Source: Olivibacter sp. XZL3 (GTDB lineage: Bacteria; Bacteroidota; Bacteroidia; Sphingobacteriales; Sphingobacteriaceae). Taken from it: a DNA stretch of 64,000 nucleotides. Both the position numbers and the translations under genes were made by a program. The notes under the pieces are model-generated. The model ran no database searches, had not been told where the DNA came from, and saw only the letters and a list, made by a program, of their open reading frames with translations. The stretch spans positions 1-64,000 of the forward strand of contig NZ_SBJH01000033.1 of NCBI RefSeq assembly GCF_004368405.1. Reading direction: 5' to 3'. Of this stretch, positions 24,715-33,719 are shown piece by piece (the stretch's first letter is position 1; the number at the start of each line of letters is the position of its first letter).

Positions 24715-27700
24715 ATGAAAAATGCAATTTTACAAGGTTCTGTTATTGCAAGCAGGGGGTGCATGGAGCGCCTTCGTATCACGTTAATCTGTAGTTTTTT
24801 AATGTTGTTGTCGTTTGTGGTTAAAGCCCAAACCACCGTTAAAGGTAAGGTTGTTGATGAATTGGGTAAAGATTTGCCCGGCGTCAGCATAAAGCTGAAG
24901 GATACGAATGGTGGTACCACGAGTGATGAAAACGGAAACTTTACAATTCAAGTGCCGGGCGCGGACGCTGTTTTGGTGTTTTCGTTTATGGGATACCTGT
25001 CCAAAGAGGTGGCCGTCGGCAATCAATCAACGATTCGCGTAAATCTTGAGCCAAGCACAGCATCCCTTTCCCAGGTCGTCGTAGTGGGGTATGGTACGCA
25101 GCGGAAAGAATCGGTAACCGGGTCAGTCGTTTCTGTTAGTGGAGATGACATGCGCGATGTGCCGTCGCCCAACATATCTCAGGCTTTGCAAGGGCGTGCC
25201 TCAGGTGTAGAGATATCGCAATCGTCGTCTCAACCGGGAGCTGCCACGCAAATCCGGATTCGCGGTACGCGTTCGCTAAATGCCAGCAATGACCCTTTGG
25301 TGGTGCTTGATGGTATTCCATTTGCCGGATCTATTAGTGATATTAATCCCAACGATATTAAAAGTATTGACATTTTGAAGGATGCCTCTGCTACCGCGAT
25401 TTATGGTTCGCGGGGCGCAAATGGCGTTATATTGGTTACCACTAATAAAGGGCAGAGTGGACAAAAAGCGCAGGTGGCCTACAATGGTTATCAGGGTTTC
25501 AAAAAAGTATTCGGAAGATACCCGATGATGGACGGACCGGAATTTGTTGCCCTTCGTACAGCAGCCGGCCAATATACTAACGGTGTAGATGAATCGGATC
25601 AGATCAATACCGATTGGCAAGACCTGCTTTATAGAACGGCGATGCTTACAAGTCACGATATAGGGGTGTCAGGCGGCGCCGATAAAGGTAGCTACAATTT
25701 TGGCGCCGGCTACTACCAAGATCAGGCGGTTATCCCATCGCAACAATATAAGCGTTTTTCACTGCGCGGTACGGTTGATCAGCAAATCGGCGAGTATTTG
25801 CGCTTAGGCTTCACGACCAATAACAACTATAACGTTACCCAGGGTTCTCAAATAGGAATGTACGGTATCTTAAGTATGTCGCCCATTGCCGATCCGCTTA
25901 ACGAAGACGGCAGCTGGAAAAGAACCATCCGAATGCCTTTGGATGAGCAATGGGTATATTCAAGGGAAACCTTAGCGGGCTTAGAGGACAGGTGGCTAAA
26001 TGAAACGCGGGGCTATGCCACTTATAACTCCCTATATGGCGAAGTGAAAATCCCGGGAGTGGAGGGCCTGAAATACCGTGTCAATGTGGGTTTGGACTTT
26101 CGGCAGACAAACGGTGGTGAATATACCGGAGAAGGTATCAACAGTGCTACGCCTACTACACCTTCCACAGCGGCGATCAGTAATTCACATACTTACCACT
26201 GGGTGGTAGAAAACTTGGTGACTTACGATCGCACTTTTGCTGAAAAGCACCAAGTAAATGCAGTGGCTCTATATTCCGCCGAGCGAAACAAATTTAACAG
26301 CTCTCGCATATCAGCCCGGGATATTCCTTCCGATGCCTTCCAGTTTTATAACTTAGGACAGGCTGCCGGTGAAATCACCGTGAATCCGGATGACCAAAAT
26401 TATGAGTTATGGGGCTTAATGTCTTGGATGGGCCGCGTGATGTACGCCTATGATAACCGTTATATGTTGGCCGCTACGTTGCGCTCAGACGGCTCTTCCA
26501 GGCTGGCTGACGGATTTAAGTGGCATACGTACCCCGCCGTATCCGCCGGATGGAATATATCGGAAGAAGATTTTATGAAAAACAGCACATTAATCAATAT
26601 GCTGAAACTGCGTGTCGGCTACGGACAAACTTCCAATCAGGCTATTGCTCCCTATGCGACACTCGGACGGTTAAGCACCCGGCCCTACAACTTCGGAAAT
26701 GACAATTATTCTACCGGTTATTACGTCTCCACGCTTCCAAATGCCAACTTAGGATGGGAGTACTCAAAAACATGGAACTACGGTTTAGATTTTGCCATCC
26801 TTAATAGTCGTTTGTCAGGTACCTTCGAATATTATGTCACTAATACCAAAGACATTCTACTTAATGTCAATCTGCCGAATACATCGGGCGTGGGCAGCTA
26901 TACAGCCAACGTAGGGGAAAGCCAAAACAAAGGCTTTGAGCTTTCGCTTAATGGGGTGATATTAGACAATCCGGACGGTGTGACCTGGGAAGCCGGCATT
27001 AATCTCTATGCTAACCGAAATAAACTGGTTGGCCTTGCATCGGGGCAGTTACGGGATGAAAGCAACTGGTGGTTTGTAGGCCATCCCATCAATGTAATCT
27101 TCGATTATGAGAAAATAGGCCTCTGGCAAGAGGGGGATCCATACCTTGATATTTTGGAACCCGGTGGAAATGTAGGGATGATCAAGGTAAAGTATACCGG
27201 TGATTATAATGCCGATGGTACACCGACTCGGCAAATTGGCCCTGACGACCGACAAATTATGAGCGTGGATCCTGATTTCCAGGGCGGATTTAATACTCGT
27301 ATTGCCTACAAAGGATTTGACCTGAGTACGGTAGGTGTTTTTAAAAGTGGCGGAACGCTGGTAAGTACCCTTTACGGATCATCAGGGTACCTCAATATGT
27401 TAAGCGGCCGTAGAGGGAATGTGAAGGTAGATTATTGGACGCCGGAGAATACGGACGCTAAATATCCTCAACCCGGAGGAATAGCCAGTGGCGATAATCC
27501 GAAATATGGTTCTACTTTGGGCTATTTTGACGCATCGTTTTTGAAGATACGGACCATCTCTTTGGGCTATAATTTTGATCAAAAGTGGATAAAGGATGTC
27601 GGCATTGACAGGCTTCGTATCTACTGTACGGTCCAAAATCCCTTCGTGTTATTCTCACCTTACCATAGCGAATCCGGTATGGATCCTGAAACCAACTCCT

Positions 27701-27813
27701 ACGGTGACGAAAACGCTGCGGTAACGACGGCCTATCAAAGCCGCTTACTGACAATAGGTACAAATACACCTACCACACGCAACTACTTGTTTGGTATTAA
27801 TTTGACATTTTAA
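24715..27813 (+). CDS. SusC-type TonB-dependent transporter of the xylan PUL
   Basis: 1032 residues. A signal peptide ends VVKAQ, then comes a carboxypeptidase-regulatory-like domain (~40-115). The conserved VVVGYGTQRKESVTGSV TonB-linked motif leads into the plug with QALQGRASGVEISQSSSQPG, VLDGIPF and DILKDASATAIYGSRGANGVILVTT. A long barrel ends with the aromatic SusC terminus (NYLFGINLTF). SusC proteins import oligosaccharides with the SusD lid. The adjacent enzymes point to glucuronoarabinoxylan oligomers. The signal peptide alone would start at Met17 (24763), so the first 16 residues may not be translated. SusD follows 11 bases later. Confidence 0.93.
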   Translation: MKNAILQGSVIASRGCMERLRITLICSFLMLLSFVVKAQTTVKGKVVDELGKDLPGVSIKLKDTNGGTTSDENGNFTIQVPGADAVLVFSFMGYLSKEVAVGNQSTIRVNLEPSTASLSQVVVVGYGTQRKESVTGSVVSVSGDDMRDVPSPNISQALQGRASGVEISQSSSQPGAATQIRIRGTRSLNASNDPLVVLDGIPFAGSISDINPNDIKSIDILKDASATAIYGSRGANGVILVTTNKGQSGQKAQVAYNGYQGFKKVFGRYPMMDGPEFVALRTAAGQYTNGVDESDQINTDWQDLLYRTAMLTSHDIGVSGGADKGSYNFGAGYYQDQAVIPSQQYKRFSLRGTVDQQIGEYLRLGFTTNNNYNVTQGSQIGMYGILSMSPIADPLNEDGSWKRTIRMPLDEQWVYSRETLAGLEDRWLNETRGYATYNSLYGEVKIPGVEGLKYRVNVGLDFRQTNGGEYTGEGINSATPTTPSTAAISNSHTYHWVVENLVTYDRTFAEKHQVNAVALYSAERNKFNSSRISARDIPSDAFQFYNLGQAAGEITVNPDDQNYELWGLMSWMGRVMYAYDNRYMLAATLRSDGSSRLADGFKWHTYPAVSAGWNISEEDFMKNSTLINMLKLRVGYGQTSNQAIAPYATLGRLSTRPYNFGNDNYSTGYYVSTLPNANLGWEYSKTWNYGLDFAILNSRLSGTFEYYVTNTKDILLNVNLPNTSGVGSYTANVGESQNKGFELSLNGVILDNPDGVTWEAGINLYANRNKLVGLASGQLRDESNWWFVGHPINVIFDYEKIGLWQEGDPYLDILEPGGNVGMIKVKYTGDYNADGTPTRQIGPDDRQIMSVDPDFQGGFNTRIAYKGFDLSTVGVFKSGGTLVSTLYGSSGYLNMLSGRRGNVKVDYWTPENTDAKYPQPGGIASGDNPKYGSTLGYFDASFLKIRTISLGYNFDQKWIKDVGIDRLRIYCTVQNPFVLFSPYHSESGMDPETNSYGDENAAVTTAYQSRLLTIGTNTPTTRNYLFGINLTF

Positions 27814-27824
27814 TAAAGATAGCG

Positions 27825-29777
27825 ATGACACGTATTCATATAAAAAAGTATATAGGAGCTGCCCTAATAACCTTGTTCCTGGCTTCCTGCTCAGCTATTT
27901 TGGAAGAGCAACCCCGCAGTATTTATGATCCTAGTTTTTTTAAAACAGAGAAAGGCGTTTATGGTGGGTTAACCTCGATGTACGCCCACCTGCGTTACAT
28001 ATATGGGCAAGCTTATTATTATAATACCTGCCTCACAGGAACCGATGAGGTCACCTATGGTCAAAGTGCAGACCAGAATTTTTTAATCATGGATCTCAGC
28101 GGTCAGGGGGAAATCACTTCCACCGACAGTCGCGCCGATGTGGTATGGCAAGCAGCCTTTTCGAACATCAATACGGCTAGCGGGATCATTGAAAATGCAG
28201 TTGAAGTAGGAACCATTTCAGATGCATTGATTGCTGAAGCACGATTCTTCCGAGCGTTTGACTACTTTTTACTGGTACAGACCTTTGGTGGTGTACCCCT
28301 AGATTTAGGTGCAGGCGAACTGGCCTTTAATACCAATCCCGTGCGGGTTTCGGTTCGCAATACGGTGCCGGAGGTCTACACCCGGGCTATATTCCCGGAT
28401 CTGGTGACAGCGGTTAACGATTTGCCGGACGTTGGACGTGTTACCGGTGGTGCTACCAAAACGCTTGCACGTCTTTACCTGGCAAAGGCATACCTCACTT
28501 ATGCCTGGTGGCTGGAAAATCCCAATAACATCCCGACTTATCCGGCCGCGGATAGGGTAGACCCTGATGGCCACAACGCCCAATGGTATTTTCAACAGGC
28601 CTATGATATCGCCGCCACAGCTATCGACCACCCGGGGCCTTTTGGTTTACAGGCAACCTATTATGATGTCAATTTAGGGCCAAACGACCGTAACAACGAA
28701 ATCCTATTATATGCTGATCATACGGAAACCAGTGAGTTTTATAACGGTAGTAGCTTGACCTACGCCAATGGCGAAGCACCGGATAATTTTGCCGGTTGGA
28801 TGATGACCTGGAATTATACCGATATCAGGAGTGCTACAGATCCAAGTTGGACCAATGTGATCAGTTCTGTACAGCGGGAAGCGTCACAGGACTTGGGGCG
28901 TCCGTGGACGAGAATGAGTCCGACTATCGGGGCTATTGAAAATACATTTGCCGATAAGACCAATGATTCCCGGTACGACGGTACCTTCACCACCGTTTAC
29001 AGAGCCAATTGGCCTAAAGGTGGCCTTACAAATCCGTTTGTATACAACGCAAATAATTTGCAGGTTTATCCTGGCCAGCCTATACTGACCTTTTTGGATG
29101 AAGAACCGGGTACATCGATCGATTACTCGAATTCAACGTATAACAGTAATATCGGTGCGGGGGTATTGCCCGGAAGACCTGATTTTGTTGTGTCGCCGAG
29201 AGGCATTAGCCGGATCGTCTATCCAGGCCTTTGGAAGCTAGGCCCTTATCGCACAGACAATGGAACGGGGTTGGGGCAGCCGAATGCGGCAAGCACGCGT
29301 CCTTTCAATATCGCGAAATTTTCGGAACTTTATTTTATAGCGGCGGAAGCAGCGGTAAAAGGAGCCGCTCCCCAAGCCGGTAAAAGCCCGAGGGAGTTGA
29401 TCAATGTTATCCGCGCGCGCGCAGGTAAATGGCGTTGGCACAACAATGGGAATGTCGCAAAAGTGGAAGATCATAGCGAGACCATGGTGGCAACCACCTC
29501 GGCCACTATTGATATCAATTATATATTGGCGGAACGTTCTCGCGAATATTATGGAGAAGGTTATCGCTGGTACGATTTGATACGGACACAGACCTGGACA
29601 AGTCTGGCTTCTACATATGAAATTTGTGGCTCTGCCAAAGGAGACCATACGCCGGTAACCGTAACGCGTAACATTCAACCGCATCATTACCTGCGTCCCA
29701 TTCCGCAAGGTCAGCTTGACGGGATGGAAATTTCGGATGCGGAGAAAGCGGCCTATCAGAATCCCGGCTATCAATAG
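27825..29777 (+). CDS. SusD/RagB-type glycan-binding lipoprotein
   Basis: 650 residues with lipobox FLASC (Cys22). The N-terminal tetratricopeptide-like part contains EARFFRAFDYFLLVQTFGGVPL, the standard SusD block. The C-terminal part shows FNIAKFSELYFIAAEAAVKG, ELINVIRARAG and ILAERSREYYGEGYRWYDLI, again family hallmarks, ending in the HHYLRPIPQGQ and NPGYQ motifs. It caps the SusC barrel and binds the oligosaccharide. A 132-base interval with a hairpin separates it from the enzyme genes. Confidence 0.93.
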   Translation: MTRIHIKKYIGAALITLFLASCSAILEEQPRSIYDPSFFKTEKGVYGGLTSMYAHLRYIYGQAYYYNTCLTGTDEVTYGQSADQNFLIMDLSGQGEITSTDSRADVVWQAAFSNINTASGIIENAVEVGTISDALIAEARFFRAFDYFLLVQTFGGVPLDLGAGELAFNTNPVRVSVRNTVPEVYTRAIFPDLVTAVNDLPDVGRVTGGATKTLARLYLAKAYLTYAWWLENPNNIPTYPAADRVDPDGHNAQWYFQQAYDIAATAIDHPGPFGLQATYYDVNLGPNDRNNEILLYADHTETSEFYNGSSLTYANGEAPDNFAGWMMTWNYTDIRSATDPSWTNVISSVQREASQDLGRPWTRMSPTIGAIENTFADKTNDSRYDGTFTTVYRANWPKGGLTNPFVYNANNLQVYPGQPILTFLDEEPGTSIDYSNSTYNSNIGAGVLPGRPDFVVSPRGISRIVYPGLWKLGPYRTDNGTGLGQPNAASTRPFNIAKFSELYFIAAEAAVKGAAPQAGKSPRELINVIRARAGKWRWHNNGNVAKVEDHSETMVATTSATIDINYILAERSREYYGEGYRWYDLIRTQTWTSLASTYEICGSAKGDHTPVTVTRNIQPHHYLRPIPQGQLDGMEISDAEKAAYQNPGYQ

Positions 29778-29794
29778 CATGGGATAATCACATC

Positions 29795-29824
29795 GATTGG
29801 CCATTCTTTATGAGAAGGCCAATC
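29795..29824 (+). terminator. Hairpin between susD and GH43 (attenuator or partial terminator)
   Basis: GATTGGCC (29795-29802) pairs with GGCCAATC (29817-29824), and TTCT with AGAA continues the stem around one bulged A and a 5-base loop. Only a short T-rich stretch follows. Such intercistronic hairpins may protect or limit susCD message relative to the enzyme genes. Confidence 0.5.
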
Positions 29825-29908
29825 TTTACGGTTAGTCTTTAATGATAGAAAAAGCGATGAAATAACAAATAGACAGGCGAAAAATACAAACGATACCTTA
29901 AATATCAT

Positions 29909-31030
29909 ATGAAATTAACATACTTTTTGCCCTTCGTGGCTTTCATAATTTCCTGCACCCAACAGCGGGCGAGCCAAAATCAAGCAGCTTCGATCACTGC
30001 AATCACCGATTCCCTGGCCGAAAAGCAAGATTCGACTGGTACTGCTAAGCCTTTGATAAGCAAGCGCTACAGTGCAGACCCGTCAGCCCATGTTTTTGAA
30101 GGAAAAATTTTTATTTACCCTTCGCATGATTATGATGCCGGCGTTCCGGAAAACGATAATGGTGATCATTTTGCGATGAAAGATTATTATGTTTATTCCT
30201 TAGATAGCATAGGCGGCCAGGTAACTGATCACGGTATTGCTTTGCAGCTTAGTGACGTACCATGGGCAGCAAAGCAACTATGGGCGCCGGATGCAGCGTT
30301 TAAGAATGGAAAATACTATTTGTATTTTCCGGCGAAAGACAAAGACGGAATATTCCGAATAGGGGTTGCCGAAAGCGATCGTCCACAAGGACCGTTTAAA
30401 GCATATCCACAGCCCATCAAATATAGTTTCAGTATAGACCCCGCGGTATTTACCGATACAGACGGCCAAAGTTATATGTATTTTGGCGGTATATGGGGCG
30501 GGCAATTGCAAAAATGGGCAAGCGGAAGTTTTGATCCGAAGGGCCCGGCCTTCGATCTCGGTAAGGGAGATGAACCTGCATTAGCGCCGAAAATAGCGAA
30601 AATGGAACCCGGGATGACCGCCTTTGCGGAAGAACCGAAGGATGTGCTTATTCTTGATGGGCAGGGCAAGCCACTGAAAAGCGGTGATCACGAAAGACGC
30701 TTCTTCGAAGCAGCTTGGGTGCACAAGTACAAAGGGAAATATTATTTTTCGTATTCTACCGGTGATACACATTTGTTGTGTTATGCCATCGGCGATAATC
30801 CCTACGGTCCTTTTACATATCAGGGAGTGATCTTGAAGCCGGTATTGGGATGGACAACCCATCACTCTATTGTAGAATTTAAGGGGAAATGGTACCTTTT
30901 TTATCACGATACCGAGCTTTCCGACGGGAAGACACATTTGCGGAATGTCAAGGTGACCGAATTGAATTATACAGCAGATGGTAAGATCATTCCAATCGAT
31001 CCGTATCATGGAACAGCTCAACCTAATTAG
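29909..31030 (+). CDS. GH43 lipoprotein (beta-xylosidase/alpha-L-arabinofuranosidase)
   Basis: 373 residues with lipoprotein signal (FIISC, Cys16) and one five-bladed beta-propeller. The three GH43 acidic residues are visible: base Asp57 in RYSADPSAH, pKa-modulating Asp177 in YSFSIDPAVF, and acid Glu267 in FFEAAWVHKYKGKYY. The enzyme removes xylose or arabinose from xylan oligomers in the periplasm or at the surface. The five-base gap to the GH3 gene makes them one transcript. Precise specificity cannot be read without subfamily assignment. Confidence 0.88.
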   Translation: MKLTYFLPFVAFIISCTQQRASQNQAASITAITDSLAEKQDSTGTAKPLISKRYSADPSAHVFEGKIFIYPSHDYDAGVPENDNGDHFAMKDYYVYSLDSIGGQVTDHGIALQLSDVPWAAKQLWAPDAAFKNGKYYLYFPAKDKDGIFRIGVAESDRPQGPFKAYPQPIKYSFSIDPAVFTDTDGQSYMYFGGIWGGQLQKWASGSFDPKGPAFDLGKGDEPALAPKIAKMEPGMTAFAEEPKDVLILDGQGKPLKSGDHERRFFEAAWVHKYKGKYYFSYSTGDTHLLCYAIGDNPYGPFTYQGVILKPVLGWTTHHSIVEFKGKWYLFYHDTELSDGKTHLRNVKVTELNYTADGKIIPIDPYHGTAQPN

Positions 31031-31035
31031 ATAAA

Positions 31036-33708
31036 ATGCATTTCATGAAGATGATCATAAATATAGTCTCATTGACAAAACGAGAGCTTCCTAAATTGGC
31101 CTTCGGCTTTTGGGTACTTTATTTTTTAATTGCTTCTTCTTCCTATGCTCAGGAGCGTCAATATCCTTTTCAAGACCATCATTTATCTTTTGAGCAGCGC
31201 GTAGATGACTTGGTAGGTAGGCTGACGTTAGAAGAGAAAGTTGGCCAGATGCTCAATGCTGCGCCTGCAATTCCGCGACTGGGAATACCGGCGTACGACT
31301 GGTGGAATGAAACGCTGCATGGCGTGGCCAGAACACCGTTTAAAGTAACCGTATATCCGCAAGCGATCGCCATGGCAGCAACTTTCGATACGCTCTCTCT
31401 GTTTAAAATGGCGCGCTATTCAGCATTAGAAGGAAGAGCTATTTACAATAAAGCGGTAGAGACGGGAAGAACCAACGAACGGTATCTAGGCTTAACTTAT
31501 TGGACACCCAATATCAATATTTTTAGGGATCCCCGTTGGGGGCGCGGACAAGAAACCTATGGAGAAGATCCGTTTTTGACTGCCATATTGGGCGACGCTT
31601 TTGTAAGAGGCTTGCAGGGAGACGATCCTAAATATCTATTAGCCGCGGCTTGTGCCAAGCATTATGCGGTTCATAGTGGCCCCGAACCAATACGTCATGT
31701 TTTCGATGTAGATGTTAGTCCTTACGACTTGTGGGATACGTACCTGCCTGCTTTCCGAAAACTAGTAGTTGATGCTAAAGTGGCCGGCGTAATGTGCGCT
31801 TACAATGCATTCCGCACGCAACCTTGCTGTGCCAATGATCTGCTGATGACAGATATCCTAAGAAACCAATGGAACTTCGAGGGCTATGTAACTTCCGATT
31901 GCTGGGCCATCGATGATTTCTATAAGCATCATAAAACCCATCCAGATGCAGCTTCCGCAGCAGCAGACGCCGTATTCCATGGCACGGATATAGACTGTGG
32001 AACAGACACCTATAAGGCCTTAGTACAGGCCGTGAAGGACGGAAAGATCACGGAGAAGCAGATAGACGTTTCTATAAAACGACTTTTTATGATTCGCCTT
32101 CGATTAGGAATGTTTGATCCGGTCGCTGTTGTGAAATACGCCCAAACGCCGTTCGATGTACTGGAAAGTCCGGAACATAACGCACATGCCTTAAAAATGG
32201 CTCGGCAGTCGATTGTATTGCTGAAAAATGATCTGCAAACGCTTCCTTTGAAAAAGAACCTGAAAAAGATAGTCGTACTCGGACCCAATGCCGATAACCC
32301 CATTTCTATTCTGGGAAATTATAATGGTACGCCTTCTAAGTTGACTACCATGTTACAGGGGATCCGGGATAAAGTAGGCAGCAATACGGAGGTCGTTTAT
32401 GAACAGGCGATTAACTTTACTAACGACACCCTGCTCGTTTATCAAGATGTAAGCCGTCAGTACACTTTCGAGGGAAATCAAGGCTTTAAAGCCGAATATT
32501 TCAACAATAGAGAATTAAAAGGGGCTCCGGTGTTTGTCCGCACCGAGAAGGCCTTAGACCATCTGTGGCAGGAAGGCCAGCAATTAGGAAATGGTATGAG
32601 GGCGAACGACTTTTCTGTTCGGTTTACAACTCAGTTTAAGGCCGCAGCTTCCGGACCGCTAACCTTTGAACTGGAAGCGGATGATGGCTACCGTTTTTTG
32701 GTTAACGGGGAAGAAGTGATAGATGCCTGGACGCGGAACCGCTGGGGCGCCCGTACTTATAAACTGGAGGCTGAAAAAGATTCGGTTTATAAACTGGTGG
32801 TCGAATACTGGCAGGGCGGTGGAAAAGGAAATGTGCGTTTGAGGGCAGGTACTTATGAGCGTAGTAATTTTGAACGGTTGGCCAATCGGCTGAAAGATGC
32901 CGACGCTTTCATTTTTGTCGGCGGCATTTCTCCGCAGCTTGAAGGCGAAGAAATGGACGTGAACTATCCTGGCTTTGAAGGTGGAGATCGCACTTCTATT
33001 AAGTTGCCCGAGGTGCAAACCAGCTTAATGAAAGCCTTGTCGGCTACCGGAAAACCTATAGTTTTTGTGATGATGACTGGCAGTGCGCTTGCTATTCCCT
33101 GGGAAGCGGCGCATGTTCCTGCTATTGTAAATGCTTGGTATGGCGGACAGGCAGCAGGTGTAGCCATGGCCGATGTGCTTTTCGGCGATTATAATCCTGG
33201 CGGAAGGCTGCCTGTAACTTTTTACGAAAGTGATGCCGATTTAGCGCCTTTTACCGATTACAGTATGAAGAACCGAACTTATCGTTATTTTACTGGAAAT
33301 CCCATTTATGGATTTGGTTATGGCTTGAGCTATACCTCGTTCCATTATGATCAGTTAAATATTGCTGAAGAGGTAGCAAAGGGAAAAGCAGTTCCGGTTT
33401 CCGTAAGGATTACCAATACCGGAAAGCTTGCAGGTGAAGAAGTGGCCCAGCTTTATTTGATCAATCAGGAGCCTTCTATTAGCACAGCAAGGAAAACATT
33501 GAAAGGTTTTCAGCGTATCCATCTGAACCCCGGGGAAAGTAAAACCGTGAAATTCGTGCTTAGTCCAGACGACTTATCTTATGTAGATGAGCAGGGAATA
33601 GCAAAACCCCTGCAAGGGGCGCTCGCCATCAGTATTGGGGGTAGCCAGCCCGATGAAAAGCAAACGACCAGCAGTAATGTAATTCAACAAGCGTTGTTGA
33701 TCAACTAA
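31036..33708 (+). CDS. GH3 beta-xylosidase with PA14 insert
   Basis: 890 residues: a signal sequence ending SSYAQ, an N-terminal TIM-barrel of GH3, an alpha/beta sandwich, a PA14 domain inserted at about residues 475-610 (GFKAEYFNNRELKG ... VVEYWQGGGKGNVRL), and a C-terminal fibronectin-III-like domain. The nucleophile Asp288 lies in YVTSDCWAIDD, the SDxW-type signature of GH3. The WWNETLHGVARTPF and AACAKHYAVHSGPE blocks are those of xylosidase-type GH3 proteins. It releases xylose from xylo-oligosaccharides in the periplasm. A strong AGGAG before the next gene shows continued coupling. Confidence 0.9.
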   Translation: MHFMKMIINIVSLTKRELPKLAFGFWVLYFLIASSSYAQERQYPFQDHHLSFEQRVDDLVGRLTLEEKVGQMLNAAPAIPRLGIPAYDWWNETLHGVARTPFKVTVYPQAIAMAATFDTLSLFKMARYSALEGRAIYNKAVETGRTNERYLGLTYWTPNINIFRDPRWGRGQETYGEDPFLTAILGDAFVRGLQGDDPKYLLAAACAKHYAVHSGPEPIRHVFDVDVSPYDLWDTYLPAFRKLVVDAKVAGVMCAYNAFRTQPCCANDLLMTDILRNQWNFEGYVTSDCWAIDDFYKHHKTHPDAASAAADAVFHGTDIDCGTDTYKALVQAVKDGKITEKQIDVSIKRLFMIRLRLGMFDPVAVVKYAQTPFDVLESPEHNAHALKMARQSIVLLKNDLQTLPLKKNLKKIVVLGPNADNPISILGNYNGTPSKLTTMLQGIRDKVGSNTEVVYEQAINFTNDTLLVYQDVSRQYTFEGNQGFKAEYFNNRELKGAPVFVRTEKALDHLWQEGQQLGNGMRANDFSVRFTTQFKAAASGPLTFELEADDGYRFLVNGEEVIDAWTRNRWGARTYKLEAEKDSVYKLVVEYWQGGGKGNVRLRAGTYERSNFERLANRLKDADAFIFVGGISPQLEGEEMDVNYPGFEGGDRTSIKLPEVQTSLMKALSATGKPIVFVMMTGSALAIPWEAAHVPAIVNAWYGGQAAGVAMADVLFGDYNPGGRLPVTFYESDADLAPFTDYSMKNRTYRYFTGNPIYGFGYGLSYTSFHYDQLNIAEEVAKGKAVPVSVRITNTGKLAGEEVAQLYLINQEPSISTARKTLKGFQRIHLNPGESKTVKFVLSPDDLSYVDEQGIAKPLQGALAISIGGSQPDEKQTTSSNVIQQALLIN

Positions 33709-33719
33709 TATAGGAGACC

